NCBI GenBank assembly: GCA_024734555.1
Contig: JANPWX010000026.1
Location: 3,858,903 to 3,922,902, forward strand
Reading direction: 5' to 3'
Source of the DNA: Trochalopteron elliotii
Lineage: Eukaryota; Chordata; Aves; Passeriformes; Leiothrichidae
Length of the DNA: 64,000 nt
Below are positions 27,261 to 40,109 of this stretch, one piece after another. Position 1 is the stretch's first letter. Each line of letters opens with the position of its first letter. The translations under genes were made by a program, and so were the position numbers. The notes beneath the pieces were generated by a model. It worked only from the letters and a program-made list of their open reading frames with translations. It was not told the origin of the DNA and ran no database searches.

Positions 27261-30200
27261 GGGTTTGCTTTGCCAGACTTGTGCTGAATGCGGAATTGGT
27301 GATGGAGGGCATGCGGCGGAGCATCGCCAGCCCGTCAAGAGAGGGGATTGTCCCGCTCTGCTCTGCTCTGCTCTGGTGCGTCCTCAGCTCGAGTGCTGGG
27401 TGTTGTTTTGGGTATCACAACGTCAGAAAAAGATATAAAGGATGTGGAGATGATTGCTCTAGAGGCAAAACCTCATGAGAAATGGATGAAGTTACTTGCC
27501 ATGTTCAGCCTGGAAAAGAGAGTGAAGGGAAACCTCATTTCAGTTTACAGCTTCCTCACCAGGGGGAAGTGGAGGAGCAGGCTCTGATCTGATCTCTGGT
27601 GACCGATGACAGGATCCGAGTGAACGGCTTGAAGTTGTGTCAGGGGACGTTTGGGTTGGATATTAGAGAAAAGTTCTTCACCCAGAGGGTGGCTGGGTGC
27701 TAGAACAGGCTCCCCAGGGGAATGGTCACAGCAGCAAGGCTGACAGAGTTCAGTGAACATTTGGACAGTGCTCTTGGGCACATGGTGTCACTCTTGGGGT
27801 GTCTTGTGCAGGGCCAGGAGTTGGGCTCAATGATCCTTGTAAGCCACTTCCAACTCAGCACATTCTGTGTCTGTGGGGAAATGATGCCGTGGTGTTTGAC
27901 CACCAGAGAGCTACTGACTCTGTTAACCCATAAGGGAAACCTCACCTTTTTTTGTGAGGGCTTGGGAGTACAGCTGTGGAGAAGGCCACTGGATTTGTAG
28001 GTTGTAGAACCTTTACTGTGGGGTGAATATCATGCACTTCTGAGAGCATGTGGGGTTGTCAGGGTTATAAGAAGGTGCAATGACTGCTGCCCAATGAGCT
28101 ACACTATGAGCTGGTTTTTCACAGAAAAGCATCTGTCAGAAATTACTTGCAGAAGCTCCTTCCCTGTTGGGGAGACCTGGTGTTACTTACACCTCTGTTT
28201 GTGTTGTCATCAGCTGCTGTTGTTGAGCAGTAATTAGCCCCGTTAAACATGAAGTGGTACTGTGCACAGAAATTCCTGATTGCCCATGCTCTTTTTATGG
28301 GGGTAATCAAGGAAAATTTAAAGGTTAGTTGTTTTTTTCTTCAGAATTGACTTCTTTATTGCCTACATATAAAAACAGAACTGGAAAGGACATGGGATAA
28401 AAGCTTTTATACTTGTGGATTTGTCATGTAGATATCAATGCAGAGCATTTGATCAAAATTTTTGGCTTGCTTTTCAAAGTCTTATAAGTTTTCAAGGAAT
28501 AGAATATAGTTTTGAACAAATGCTGAAGTAAAACAACTAACACAATAATATAATTTTTTAGTTTCCCAGAGGAATAGTGTCTTTGGTGGACAGAATGGTT
28601 GGGTGTTGTATAACAGAGCTGAGATTTGAAATTGCTGCTCAGTTCAATTTATGTTTCAGTGTTCAGTTTTCCATTTAAATCTTTCAAACGTATTTAAATG
28701 CTCTTTATTTTAGGAAGTCCAAAAGCATTCTGTGCACACACTTGTGTTCAGGTCTTTGAAGAGAACCCATGACATGTTTGTAGCTGATAATGCCAAGCCT
28801 ATCCCCTTGGATGAAGAAAGGTAAGTGCTGCTGCACTCAGTGAAGTTTTAAACTGTGTCAGTGATTGCTCCACCCGAGTCAGAAACTCAGATGTTTCTGT
28901 AACTGTTAACAGTGTAATCTTGAGGGGAGAGAAATATTAGAGTTGTAAAGTAAGTTTTATCCTCTCTAAAATGTTTCAAAGCTTGCTGACAGTTCAGAAG
29001 CTGGGGTTTAATGAGGTTTTGCTTCACTCTCCCACAGTCACAAGGTGAAAATGGCAGTCAAGCTGCGCACGGAGTACGGCTCAGTGCTGCACATGCCCAC
29101 CCTCAAAGAGAACCTGCGGGAGAAGGGAGGCCCCAACACCGGGGATCCCTATGGACACAAACAGTATTCTGGAAATCAAGGTTAGTTTGCCCTTAGTGCT
29201 GCATTTGTCCTTTATTTGTAACAGTCTCAGTGATGTAAAATCTGCAGAATGCAGTCTGGTGTTAATCCACTGGAGGTAAATACAGAAATCAAAGAAACCT
29301 TTTTTGATTGGTATTTTTCTTGCTAGGGTCCACAGGAGGTAAGTGATTCAGAAAAAGGGAAAAGCTTGTTTTAACAAAGGAGTTATTGGGTGCTGTGGAT
29401 TTTTTATAGTGATTAATTGGTAAAAAGAGTAATTTCTGGTAACGTTAGTGTGTGGTGTACTTAGGTGTTAGAGTTGGGTAATGTATTTCTTATGTTTGCA
29501 AGTTCATGATGATTAAGGAGACATGCTCTTTTGTTGACTTCTGTTTGTTTTGGCATTTTTGTATTTTTTTTTGTTTGGGGTGGTTTTTCTGTTATTTTAG
29601 TTTTGTTTCATAGTGTATTTACAGTCTGTTAGCTGTGCAGTTTTTAAACCAGGAAACACATTACTTCAAATCTAGAGTTTTCAGTATATGTTTTGTGATG
29701 TGTGAAATGTGTATGCATTAGGTAGATCCCAAATGAAAATTCTCTTCTAAAAATGCTACCTCATTTTAATTGAGGTAGTTGATACTCAGCTGGTATTGAG
29801 ATTTTGCCCAGGATGCTTTATTTGGAAGTACTGTGAAAGTGAAACATGTTAAGAGAGAATGAAAAATCTTTTAAGAAGAAAACGACCTTTTTGAATTGTG
29901 ACAGCACTGACAACCAGCTGACTAGTTTACATTTCAGACACCCATGTTCTTGGTATACTTGAATCCTTTTCCATGATATCTACTTCAAAGGCAGTATAAA
30001 GATTTTTCTCTCAAGTCCTCTTGATAACAGATAGCTTCACCATTCAAATTAATTATTTTTTACAATTGAGTTTTCTAAAATGGAGATAACCAGAACAAAT
30101 TAAATTAATGAAAATGAGAAATGTCTGAGTACTTTGGAGGTGGTTAGTGATTTTTTCTGCTGTGTAGGATCTGCTCTCTTTCCCACTATTTGCTGTTTGA

Positions 30201-33200
30201 GTGCACTGTTTGCAGTGTAGTAGAGAATGTAGTTATTAATATAACACATTCTTGCTCTTTAGGACAGGAGGTTGAGTATATGGTAACTGGTACACACCCA
30301 TACCCATCTGGGCCTGGTAAGTAAAATTTTCCAAGTGTTTGCATGGATTTTTTGAATTTCTGTATGAACAAGATATCCTTCATCCTAGCAGGCGCAGGCT
30401 TCCTCTTGATGTGAATCCATACTTAATAGTAGTGGAATGTTGCCTGCTTTTCATCACCAGAGCAGAAAGGTGCAGGTTTCACCACCTTGCTCTGGAGAAG
30501 AGACTTGAGGGTGTAATAATTTTAGTTCATTTGCTTTTGGCTGTGCTTGTAAGGGTTGTGCTTCAGTGTTGTTACACTGGCCATTGCTAATTGCCACTGT
30601 TACTGATCAGTCCTGCTCTGTTCTTGTAAGAGCTTAGTTTTAGCTGTTGATCTTTCACTGTGCTTAAGTTTATTATGAGTATAGTGGAAAATCTGTTGTC
30701 TTTGATTTATAACTTAAAAGATGTAAGTGTTCAGTGGATCCTCAACTATTTAAAAAAAAGGCATAGTTGCTTGTAACTGTGGGGACGAGAATTGCTCACA
30801 GTGGCTTCCTTAGTTTTAGTGTTCTTTTAATAGAATAATTTATATCACCATGAAAATCAGGTTTCTTTCTTTGCTGTTTCTTTTTTTAACTTGAATATTT
30901 TGTCCAAATACTGAGTTTGTTGTCAACTGACAGAAGTTTGGTTAGGAAAAGAAGTAAACGATGAGTTAAATTTACCAGTCTGCACCAAAACTATAGTTTA
31001 CAAAGAGTTTTTGATTTTTTTTTTTGACAATATCTGCTGTGTTCTTGAGATAAGGTTTGTCTTGGTTTGACAGACAGGTGTCTGCTAGGGAGGGGCAAGG
31101 CCTCCCTTGGAATGGAGAATTCAAATCCCCTCCCTCCAGATTATTATAATTTAGAAAATTAAAGGGGCTTTCAGGCAGAGGTGTGGGGATAGGAATAACT
31201 GATGCCCCTGCGGGTCTCCCAGAGCACCAGGCTGGAACGGTAGAAAATCCCGGGCTGGTGGATGAAGCTCCACGGTGGTAGCTGGAATGGCAAGAGATGT
31301 CCCGGCAGAGCAGGGGGAGTGCAGGGCCACAGAGTAGCAAAAAGCCTCAAAGCAGGGACAGGGCCGGCCCAGCAGGACAGGGGGAGGCGAGCTCAGAGTT
31401 CCTGGGCTCACGAGTAGACGATGGTAGATTTCCCAGGGCCGGACCCGGTGGTGACAGTGTACTGCTCCTGCAGCAAGCAGCAGCCTGGCTGTCCTCTCCC
31501 CGATGCCGAGAGCAAGAGAACGAAGCTGCCTCCAGCCCTGTCATTTACCTGGCCCGAACCTCCCGGTATCTTGTTCCCAAGAGAAAACTCCAGAGACCAA
31601 AAAAAAAAAAAAAAAAAGGCGTAGCCCCGTTCTACGCTCTCATTTGGCCATTTCTTTGTTTTCTCAAGCACCCATAAGTACTCAGTAGTTAGTTTCCTAG
31701 CAACTTCGGGGGAAAAATTCTATAAGTGAAAAAGAAACAAATCTAACCCCCAACAAGGTTAGAAATATGAAAATGTAGCCTGAAATTCTCACATCAGTAG
31801 GACTAAACCCATTGTAGTTGTGGCTCCACTGTGTGAGGCCAAACACCGCATAGGGGTGGATGATAAATTGTACTAAAGGGTCTAAGTTAGCAAGTGCTTC
31901 GCAAGTGCTTTGGTGATGTTTGGGTTTCCATAGCAGTTGAAGCTGCATATAGAGATGGATGCTGCTCCTAATTAGACTTTTTTTAATTTGTTTGTTTCCA
32001 CTGACATACTGTTTTATACTCTAGAAATTTTGTACTCACGTATATAGTAGATCAGGATGGAAAGGATTTTTGCCAAAATAAAGATTTCAGTAGATTTGAA
32101 TTGGATGTGAAAATGTTATTGAAGGATGAGAGTTAATGTTACAGGTGTGTCAGGCCCTTGTTTGCAGGTATATGTGTATAGCTTTATGTGTTTGTATAAT
32201 ACACTTTCGAGTTCCTGTTTAAAGGAGTTGTCTTTGTTTCTGATGTGTGGTTTTTGGTTTGTTTTTTTTTCAAGGTGTGGCTTTGACAGCAGATACTAAG
32301 GTCCAGAGGATGCCTAGTGAATCTGCAGCACAGTCCTTAGCTGTAGCACTTCCTGCTTCCCAGTCCAGGTACTGCTGTTACCTCATTGACACTTATCTAT
32401 GGGAATTTCAAGGCAAATCACAGAAGCTGAGATAAGAGCTACTTGGAGTAATTCAAATATTCTTAAAAAAACTGCTTTTAGTGTGGACAGGCATTGTTTT
32501 TCTGTACACTTTTTTTTTTTTTTTTATTGTCATGAGAGGCAGTGGTTGGAAGTTGGACCAAGGGAAATTTTCTTTAGTTAGAAGAGGAAAATGTGAGGCT
32601 TTGTATCTGTACCTTGTGGTCAAGCCATGGACAGGGTGCCCTGAGAGGTTATGAACTCTCCATCCTGAGAGGTGTACAACACTCAGCTGGGTGCAGCCCT
32701 GTGGTGCCTTATCACTCAGCAGGAGAAAGTCAATTGCAATTCACTCACCGTTCTCCCCCACCCTAGGCTGGATGCAAACCGGACAGCTGCTGGTGTGGGT
32801 GACATTTACAGGCATGCTGGAATATCTGAGCGTTCACAACCCCCTGGGATGTCTGTGGTGAGTCTGTTGCACATCTAATGTCAGCAGTACACAGTGTTGA
32901 CCAGACTGCTTCTGGATCCATTTGTGTGTTGTGTGGAGATCTCCTGACTGACTAAATTTAATCAGTATTGAGAAGGCAGAATGAGAAAGTTTTAGGCTTT
33001 GGGCAAAGAAATAAGCTACAACCTAGAAGAGTAACCCTTCTTTTACCTTACAGGCTATGGTGGAAGCTGGTGGAAACAAAAACTCTGCGTTAATGCCAAA
33101 AAAGGCTCCAACCATGCCCAAACCTCAATGGCATCCACCTTGGAAACTGTACAGAGTAAGTTAGAAATTACATGACATGAATGTGCATATAAAAGTAAAC

Positions 33201-36200
33201 ATACTCTATGTAGGACCTCAAATCATAATTTTTGTTCTCATTCCCAAAAATATAATCAAATAGGATTTAAAAAGGTGATCAAAAAGTGATCATACTAAGT
33301 TGTATACATGCATTCTCTTTGAACCTCTTTTTTACTCTCGTAGCTGTGTTATGATAAAGTGGGCGGAAGGTTTGCTGTATTAGTCAGAAATCTGAAGGCT
33401 AACCTTGAAAGCATTTTTTTGAAAAACTCTTGGGCTCCAAGGAGTATATAGGTTTTCTAAATGAAGCACTGTTTGAATGTTGTCTGCTGTAAAAATTAAG
33501 ATAAATGCCATTTGAAAGAAGTGGCACCAAAATAAACCCATGAGACATTTATAGTAAACAGATGAAAAATTGAAAACGGCCTCCTTGTTAGGAGCATTTT
33601 CTTTTCAGAGAAATATGTCAGTACAATTCAGGTCACTGGACTAATTCTGTGTAGAAACAGTTCTATTGAAGGTCAAAATCCTTGCTCAACAAGGCAAAAG
33701 GTTGTTCAGACAGCTTAGAAATAGAAGCATAGCTGGAACACCAAATGTGGATTTCATCTATTTGTTACTTTAGATCTACATTTCAAATGGTTTTCCTGAG
33801 CTTGGTTTGAAGTTGTGTGTGAAAGATGTGGACTCAAAATAGATCAAATGAATTATTTCTTCGATTTCTCTTCAGAAAAGCCCATTTCTATTCCTGTATC
33901 AGGAAGAAATCTGGACATTTATCTTAAAATCTTGTATCTGTGGTCTCATGTGATCAGAAAAGGCCACTTCAGCTTTCCAAAGTATTTCTGCCTAAGAAGC
34001 TTTGTTGTGTTTTAAATCTTTTGAAATGAGCTGCATGACGGTACATGAAACATGACATCCAGTGAAGCCAGTTATGGGGTTTGATTTTAGGTGTCTGCCT
34101 TTGAAGAATTTAGAGAAACAGGCTGCTGAAAGTGAAGCATGTATTGGCAGAGTATTTCTTGAGAGATCAGTCTCCATTGTTGGAAAGTGTCCAACTCACA
34201 TATTACTCCTGTTTTGAATAAAAGAAGGTGATGGTGTGCTTTAAGAAGTTATTATATAGAAATGTGATTTAATAGCCAGTATTTTTGTAATTGTTCTTTG
34301 TGTAAACACTATACAGCAGCATAAGGAATCTGTACTCAGTACAGTCTTTCTCTGCATAGCTTCAAGTGTTGAGCCACGGTGTTAAGAACTCTCAAAGGAT
34401 GTGAAAAAGTTGCTTATAGAAACAGGATCTTTACATATTGCAGCTTCCCCAAGTCTGGTGTATGTAGATTTCTAGTTTTCTCTTTGTTTAACTGAAGTAG
34501 AAATCAAGCTGTCTTCAGGTCTGATTTCACATTTGACTTTTCTTGGTAAATACTAGCAAACTACAGTGTTGGAGAAGGAAAATTACATCAAAAGGTATTG
34601 TATTGTTTCTGATCTAGGCAATTTTTTTGTTCTTCCTGAAGGTTATCAGTGGTCACCTGGGCTGGGTGAGATGTATTGCAGTAGAACCAGGAAATCAGTG
34701 GTTTGTTACTGGGTCTGCTGACAGAACTATAAAGGTAAGAGTTGGAAGAAATGCCTGACAAAGTTTGCAGGGGGTGGGTTTTTTTTGTTCCCTTTTTATT
34801 TATAAATGTTTTCAGTTCTTGGAAACAATTTCTTGTTTACTATTTGCAGAATAATGAACTGCAGAACATTTTTTCTTTTATTACCTTGTCATAAAGAATT
34901 TGTGGAGTAGCACTAGTTCTTTTCTTGAGATTTCATTTATTACATGAGCAAGTGTTTATATGACTGTGTTTTTAACTTACATTACAGCAGGATCAGTTAT
35001 GTCTGGGCTGTTTACCCAGACTCATTGTGTAGCTTTTTCCTGTCTACCTTAAAATACTTATTTTGGTGCAGATTTGGGACCTTGCTAGTGGCAAACTGAA
35101 ATTGTCTTTGACGGGACACATCAGTACTGTACGAGGGGTGATAGTAAGTGCAAGAAGTCCGTACCTCTTTTCTTGTGGAGAAGACAAACAAGTCAAATGC
35201 TGGGATCTAGAATATAATAAGGTAAGCTGCACTTTTTTTAATTGAAGGAATTGTAGTAGCAAATACAGAAATCAAAGCATTTAGAATATTCTTTCAATTA
35301 CAAGTTCATGTGGTTTTTATTCATCTAGGTTATCAGGCATTACCATGGTCATCTAAGTGCTGTCTATGGGTTAGACTTGCATCCAACAATAGATGTGCTG
35401 GTGACATGTAGCAGAGATTCAACAGCACGAGTAAGTATAATATTGTTGTGTTTTAATATCTTGGTATGCATATTTCAATATCTTCATTTGTAAAAATGAG
35501 CACTTAGCAAAAGTTATGCTCAATTTGGATGAAATACTAAGATGATTTGTGTTAATTTCGTCTTATATTGTTGAGAAAATTGAAGCCCAAATGCACGAAC
35601 AGGCTGTGTCGCTTCAGGATAATGTTTTATTTCTTAATTCAGTAGGTAGACTAGATGTGTAGGATTGCTTAGTATATAGAAGGTGGTATGGGACTATGGG
35701 ACTTAAATTGTCCATATGCCTGGAAGTTCACTGGCAGGTTCCTGCTCCCCTTGAAATTTGCCAGCTGAGACAGTTCTGTGATAAATGGTTGGGTGAAAAA
35801 TGCCACCTAAATAGCATTTCTTAATCTGTAGGACTATGGCAAGAAAATTATGTAATCAATGACAATGCCTAAAACACATTGAATACGCACCTGTTACTAA
35901 CCTCTGACATGTTTGCTGTGAATTCACAGATTTGGGATGTAAGGACAAAAGCCAGTGTGCACACACTATCAGGACACACAAATGCAGTAGCAACTGTGAA
36001 GTGCCAAGCTGCAGAACCACAAATTATTACAGGTACGGTAGGCGTGGTTTCATGAGTAACATGATGGAAAAACCTAATGATGAATGTGTTTGTTCAGTAA
36101 TTGTGTGATGCTTATAATGTTAACTTGATGAATTTGCTCAAATCTGTTGAAAATGGGCCATGCAATGGTTATTGCATACTATTAATGGTATGTTTAAGCA

Positions 36201-39200
36201 AATATGGCTGTGCATTGTTTGAATGCTTTTCTGCACTTCCTTTTTTTTTTTCTGGTGTTTTCATTTGTCTTACAATACGTGTTGAGACTTGCATTTTCTG
36301 TGATACTTCAGTTTTCCCCATTTCAGTTAAGGAGTGTCCAGTACTGTGGTTAAGTTTTCATCTTCTTTCCCATTATGTCAAAATCCAGCTTTGCAGTGTA
36401 GCTTCTTAGTTCTTGAATTTAAAACTGAGGAAAAATACTTTTGCAATCTGTCATCTTCTTCATCTGAGGTTACATTAGCACAATATTTTGGTCTCTTTCA
36501 CATCATTTTGGCTGCCTTAGCAAAGTAATGATTTTGCTAAAATCAAAGTGATGGTTTCTACTACTTTTTAAATATTTTCTTCTCATTGTAGGCAGTCACG
36601 ATACTACCATACGGCTCTGGGATTTGGTGGCAGGAAAAACTCGCGTTACTTTAACAAATCACAAGAAATCTGTAAGAGCAGTAGTGCTACATCCAAGACA
36701 GTAAGTTTTCTTTATTCTGTTACGCTTTCACAGTTCTTTGAGAATTGAAGAAAGCCCTTGTGAATGATGGTCTAGAATGATAGAGCATAATAACGTGAGA
36801 AACGAACGCACTTAGGGTGATGCAAAAATATACATATCAATTATCAGATACATTTTACTGCACTGATTGTGCTTCCCTAGTATTGGCATTGGTGTACACT
36901 CGCAGTCATGAGAATGTCTTATATCCCACAGATTACTTATGTGTGTGCCTTTCATTCAGTCCTTAAAACTCGGTGGTACAGTGCTCCTCAGGCTAATAAT
37001 AAATATGTCACTGAATGGTTGTGAGCAGGAATTGCAGAAGTTTTGTAATGTGCCATTGCACACATCTGATTAATGCTAAAGGAGACCGGGATTTAATAGG
37101 ATGGCCTTTGTTTTGAGTATGTGGTTCACTGCACAAGACATTTCAATCTTATTGGCCTTAAAAAAAAATCTTACTGTGAGAATTGAAGCTTTGAAGCAGA
37201 AGTTCCTGGAAGTGCTCTGAATTTAGATGCTGTATTTTGATGTACAACAGTTGCCTGTTTGGATCCCCATTAAAACAGTGGAGAAAAGGAATTTACATAG
37301 AACTTGATCGCTTCTGCACCTCTAATATTTTAAAATTACATTCTGTCATTTCTATAAGAAATTCAGAGTCTTTGATATGAATAAGCTCTGTTCCAATGTG
37401 TGCCTGAAAATTTGTATAGCCTGTTAGCTACAGCTATACAAAAAACTTCTAGCTTTACTTACGTTCTGAAAAAAAAATGTAATTCAAGTTTCAGCTTCAT
37501 CTGTTACACCTTTTTGAAAATAAACTTGAAGCGTTCTTGTCAAACGGTAGCAACTCGTCAGCTTGTAGTTCAGTATTTCTATTTTTTTTTAATGTTCTGG
37601 TATTTTCTTGTAATATTTACTTACTTCTTAATTTGTGGTATCTTAAATAGACAGCAAATTCCCTGGACATTGTGGCAAATTAAAGTATTCCTACAGGCTT
37701 TTGTATGTGCTACCCAAATAACCATGTAACTGCTTGTATGTCTTTAAATGAAAGAAATTTTTATCTTGGGGTAATTCAGTGGAAGAAATTATCTTTCTTA
37801 GTTACTTTTTTGCAGGGCTTTTTCCTTGCTTATGTAATTTTGAATGACTAGCCATTAGCCTATGCTTGGGGTTTGTTGCCTTTTTTTCCTGTTACCTTCC
37901 TTTTTCTGATGATACCCTTATACCTGAAAATTTGCCAGAATAACAACTGAAGAGAACTTAATGTGCATTTTAAATATTTGTTTGCATATTAAATCCTATG
38001 GCATATAGGATGTTGCAGATTTTACTTTATAAGGTGGAAAGAAAACAGTAGGAAAAGGTAATTCATGACTTCATAAAATTGCTTAATTTCATGTGAAGTA
38101 AACATGTCAGAAAAGCAGTTTTAATACTAAGTAATTTTGCAGCTAGCATTTAGCAGTAGTTTTAATGAAGGACATTTGCTTTCACTACAGCTATTTTGAG
38201 CTTTAATATACTGTGTTTATTTTCTTTCAGTTATACATTTGCATCTGGTTCTCCAGACAATATTAAGCAGTGGAAATTCCCAGATGGAAACTTCATTCAG
38301 AACCTCTCTGGTCACAATGCTATTATAAACACACTGGCTGTAAATTCCGATGGTGTTCTGGTCTCAGGAGGTAAAAATGAGAAATACACATTTCTCTCCT
38401 CTCCCCCATGTACGTGTGGCTGGCGGTCCTTAGCAGAGAGGCTCATGGAGTTCTGCTTTATCTAGGGCTGTCAGCCTGCTGCAGGACACCATTTCATTTC
38501 ATAGTGAGTAGGGCCACTTGCATGTCCTTGGATGTTTCTGAATTGAATTTCATTCAATTTCAGTGGAGCTACTGAGCAGGGAACTTGATATTCAGAATGC
38601 CAGTCCTTACTGTGCCTCCAAAACAACTTGCTGCAATTGCCCTGTGATGTGGTGTGTCATCTCTATGGGTTATCTGATGAAAATCTAAATGAGACTCTGA
38701 AGAAGGAAAACAGCAGAAAATAGGAAAACTTACAGGGTGTACTGAGCTATTCCTGACGTATTTACTAGTTGTTCATGATGCTGTTTTTAGAAAACAGATA
38801 GAAATTAACTGGTCAAAATACTAAGTTTGTTTGTTTGTCTGTTGTAGCTGATAATGGTACTATGCACCTTTGGGACTGGAGAACTGGATACAATTTCCAG
38901 AGAGTACATGCAGCAGTCCAGCCGGGTTCTTTGGACAGTGAATCAGGAATATTTGCTTGTGTTTTTGACCAGTCAGAAAGCAGATTGCTAACAGCTGAAG
39001 CTGACAAAACCATAAAAGTGTACAAAGAAGATGATACTGCGGTATGTCAAAGTGTCTTTTTGAAGTATTTTCATAAAATCAAAAAAAATTCAGACTAATG
39101 TAGCACATGTTAGTAGGGGACATGTTCAGACTTATGTAATCAATTTTGTTGAAGTTTGAAAGACCTCTGTATTAGCATTAACAGGACAGTAGCTAATTTC

Positions 39201-39930
39201 TGCATTCCAGGTTTATTGTACTTATTTATATGATCTGGACTAGTTATTTGCCTTGACAGTTTTTAGAATTTAGAGTAAAGAGCTTATTTTCAAACTGTTA
39301 TCCTAAAATCCGAATTAATTTAATAAATTTACCAGTGAAGAAAACAATAGATGATTGTATAGTTGTCACCCTAGGACAATAGTTTATCAGTGTATGTCTT
39401 CAATATAAAGAATATAAGAATTTTTATTAAACATTGGAATTTTATGCTGAATTAAACTTGGAGAACTCTTAGATATAAAAAATCAGAAATTTTTTATCCT
39501 TTTTGAAGTTGGGCAAAATACACTCTCTGACATCTACCAATACTGATGTAGGTATGTCTGGCAGGCCTGTCACTGGCAACTCCTGTTCATGTGCTTTGAT
39601 AACCACAGTGGTGTTTTGGAAATGCCATTGGCAACCTGCTCATTTTCCTCATTGGAAAAAAAAAGACAAGAACAGAACAAGTATTGCTATGTACTTCAGA
39701 GAGTGAGATGATGGAAAATTTAATTTGGGTAAATTAATTACATTGTAGATTAGGTATTAATAATGATACATATGAAATAGAGTACGTATACTTCGTAAGT
39801 AGTATTTTAAACTAAACCTTAATTATAGGTGAGTTTAAAATAATCCTTATGATTTTTTTTTTCCCTTTAGACTGAAGAAACCCATCCTGTCAGCTGGAAA
39901 CCAGAAATTATCAAGAGAAAGCGATTTTAG
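26947..39930 (+). CDS. PLRG1: PLRG1, pleiotropic regulator 1 (PRP19-complex WD40 protein)
   Basis: Nuclear core component of the PRP19/CDC5L spliceosomal complex. Coding exons: 26947-26955, 28714-28820, 29038-29180, 30263-30316, 32275-32368, 32767-32857, 33054-33155, 34642-34734, 35072-35221, 35329-35430, 35930-36032, 36592-36700, 38231-38370, 38848-39041 and 39871-39930; 516 residues (human 514), all phases consistent and all GT-AG. The N-terminal half is disordered (residues about 1-200, ending [13 protein letters not shown]). The C-terminal half is a seven-bladed WD40 propeller from about residue 201, with GH...WD units such as [77 protein letters not shown] and [13 protein letters not shown]. 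It ends [14 protein letters not shown]. Exon 1 carries only Met-Ala-Glu, with strong start context (GCGCCATGG). Confidence 0.98.
27415..27876 (+). mobile_element. CR1 LINE 3'-end fragment (forward orientation)
   Basis: In PLRG1 intron 1. Recognisable CR1 3' segments in order: ATGTTCAGCCTGGAAAAGAG, TTGGATATTAGAGAAAAGTT, CACCCAGAGGGTGG, GAACAGGCTCCCCAGGGGAA, GGGCTCAATGATCCTTGTAA, CCACTTCCAACTCAGCACAT, then a short TTCTGTG-type terminal repeat. It is 5'-truncated like nearly all CR1 copies. Open frames over it are remnants of the element or chance, not host genes. Confidence 0.9.
31058..31755. mobile_element. Solo LTR of an avian endogenous retrovirus
   Basis: A 698-base block inside PLRG1 intron 4. 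It starts TGTCTTGGTTTGACAG and ends CCCCCAACA, so it has TG...CA termini, and is flanked by a perfect 5-base duplication AGGTT (31053-31057 and 31756-31760). No gag, pol or env sequence lies between, so it is a solo LTR left by recombination. The first 100 bases resemble a repeat I remember as abundant in songbird genomes. It contains a 19-A run at 31599-31617. Transcriptional orientation could not be settled. The short open frames inside it are not host genes. Confidence 0.85.
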
Positions 39931-40069
39931 TGCGGCAGCATACTACTTCTGTAATTTTGTTTTGGCTTTCCTGAGAGCATTCAGAGCATTCACATTTTGT
40001 TCTGCCTAGAACAGCAGAGCAAGAAGTCATACAGCATAGCTAAGTCATTGCTGTTTCAACATGTTTTAT

Positions 40070-40075
40070 AATAAA
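40070..40075 (+). promoter_or_regulatory. PLRG1: PLRG1 poly(A) signal AATAAA
   Basis: Canonical hexamer about 140 bases after the stop codon at 39928-39930, followed by a strongly T-rich stretch (40080-40110). It predicts a short 3' UTR. Confidence 0.88.
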
Positions 40076-40109
40076 TTTTATTTCTCTTTCCTTTTGTCTT
40101 TTTTTGTTG

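Noticed and set aside
26837..27338. Several 80-160-codon frames around PLRG1 exon 1, both strands
   Set aside because: High GC content removes stop codons; the sequences are Arg/Pro/Gly-rich without domains and coincide with the CpG island.
27545..28000. Frames of 78-92 codons in PLRG1 intron 1
   Set aside because: They fall largely on the CR1 3' end and are transposon remnants.
30972..31677. Frames of up to 126 codons in PLRG1 intron 4
   Set aside because: They lie mostly within the solo LTR, which is non-coding; the Lys run comes from the internal poly(A).
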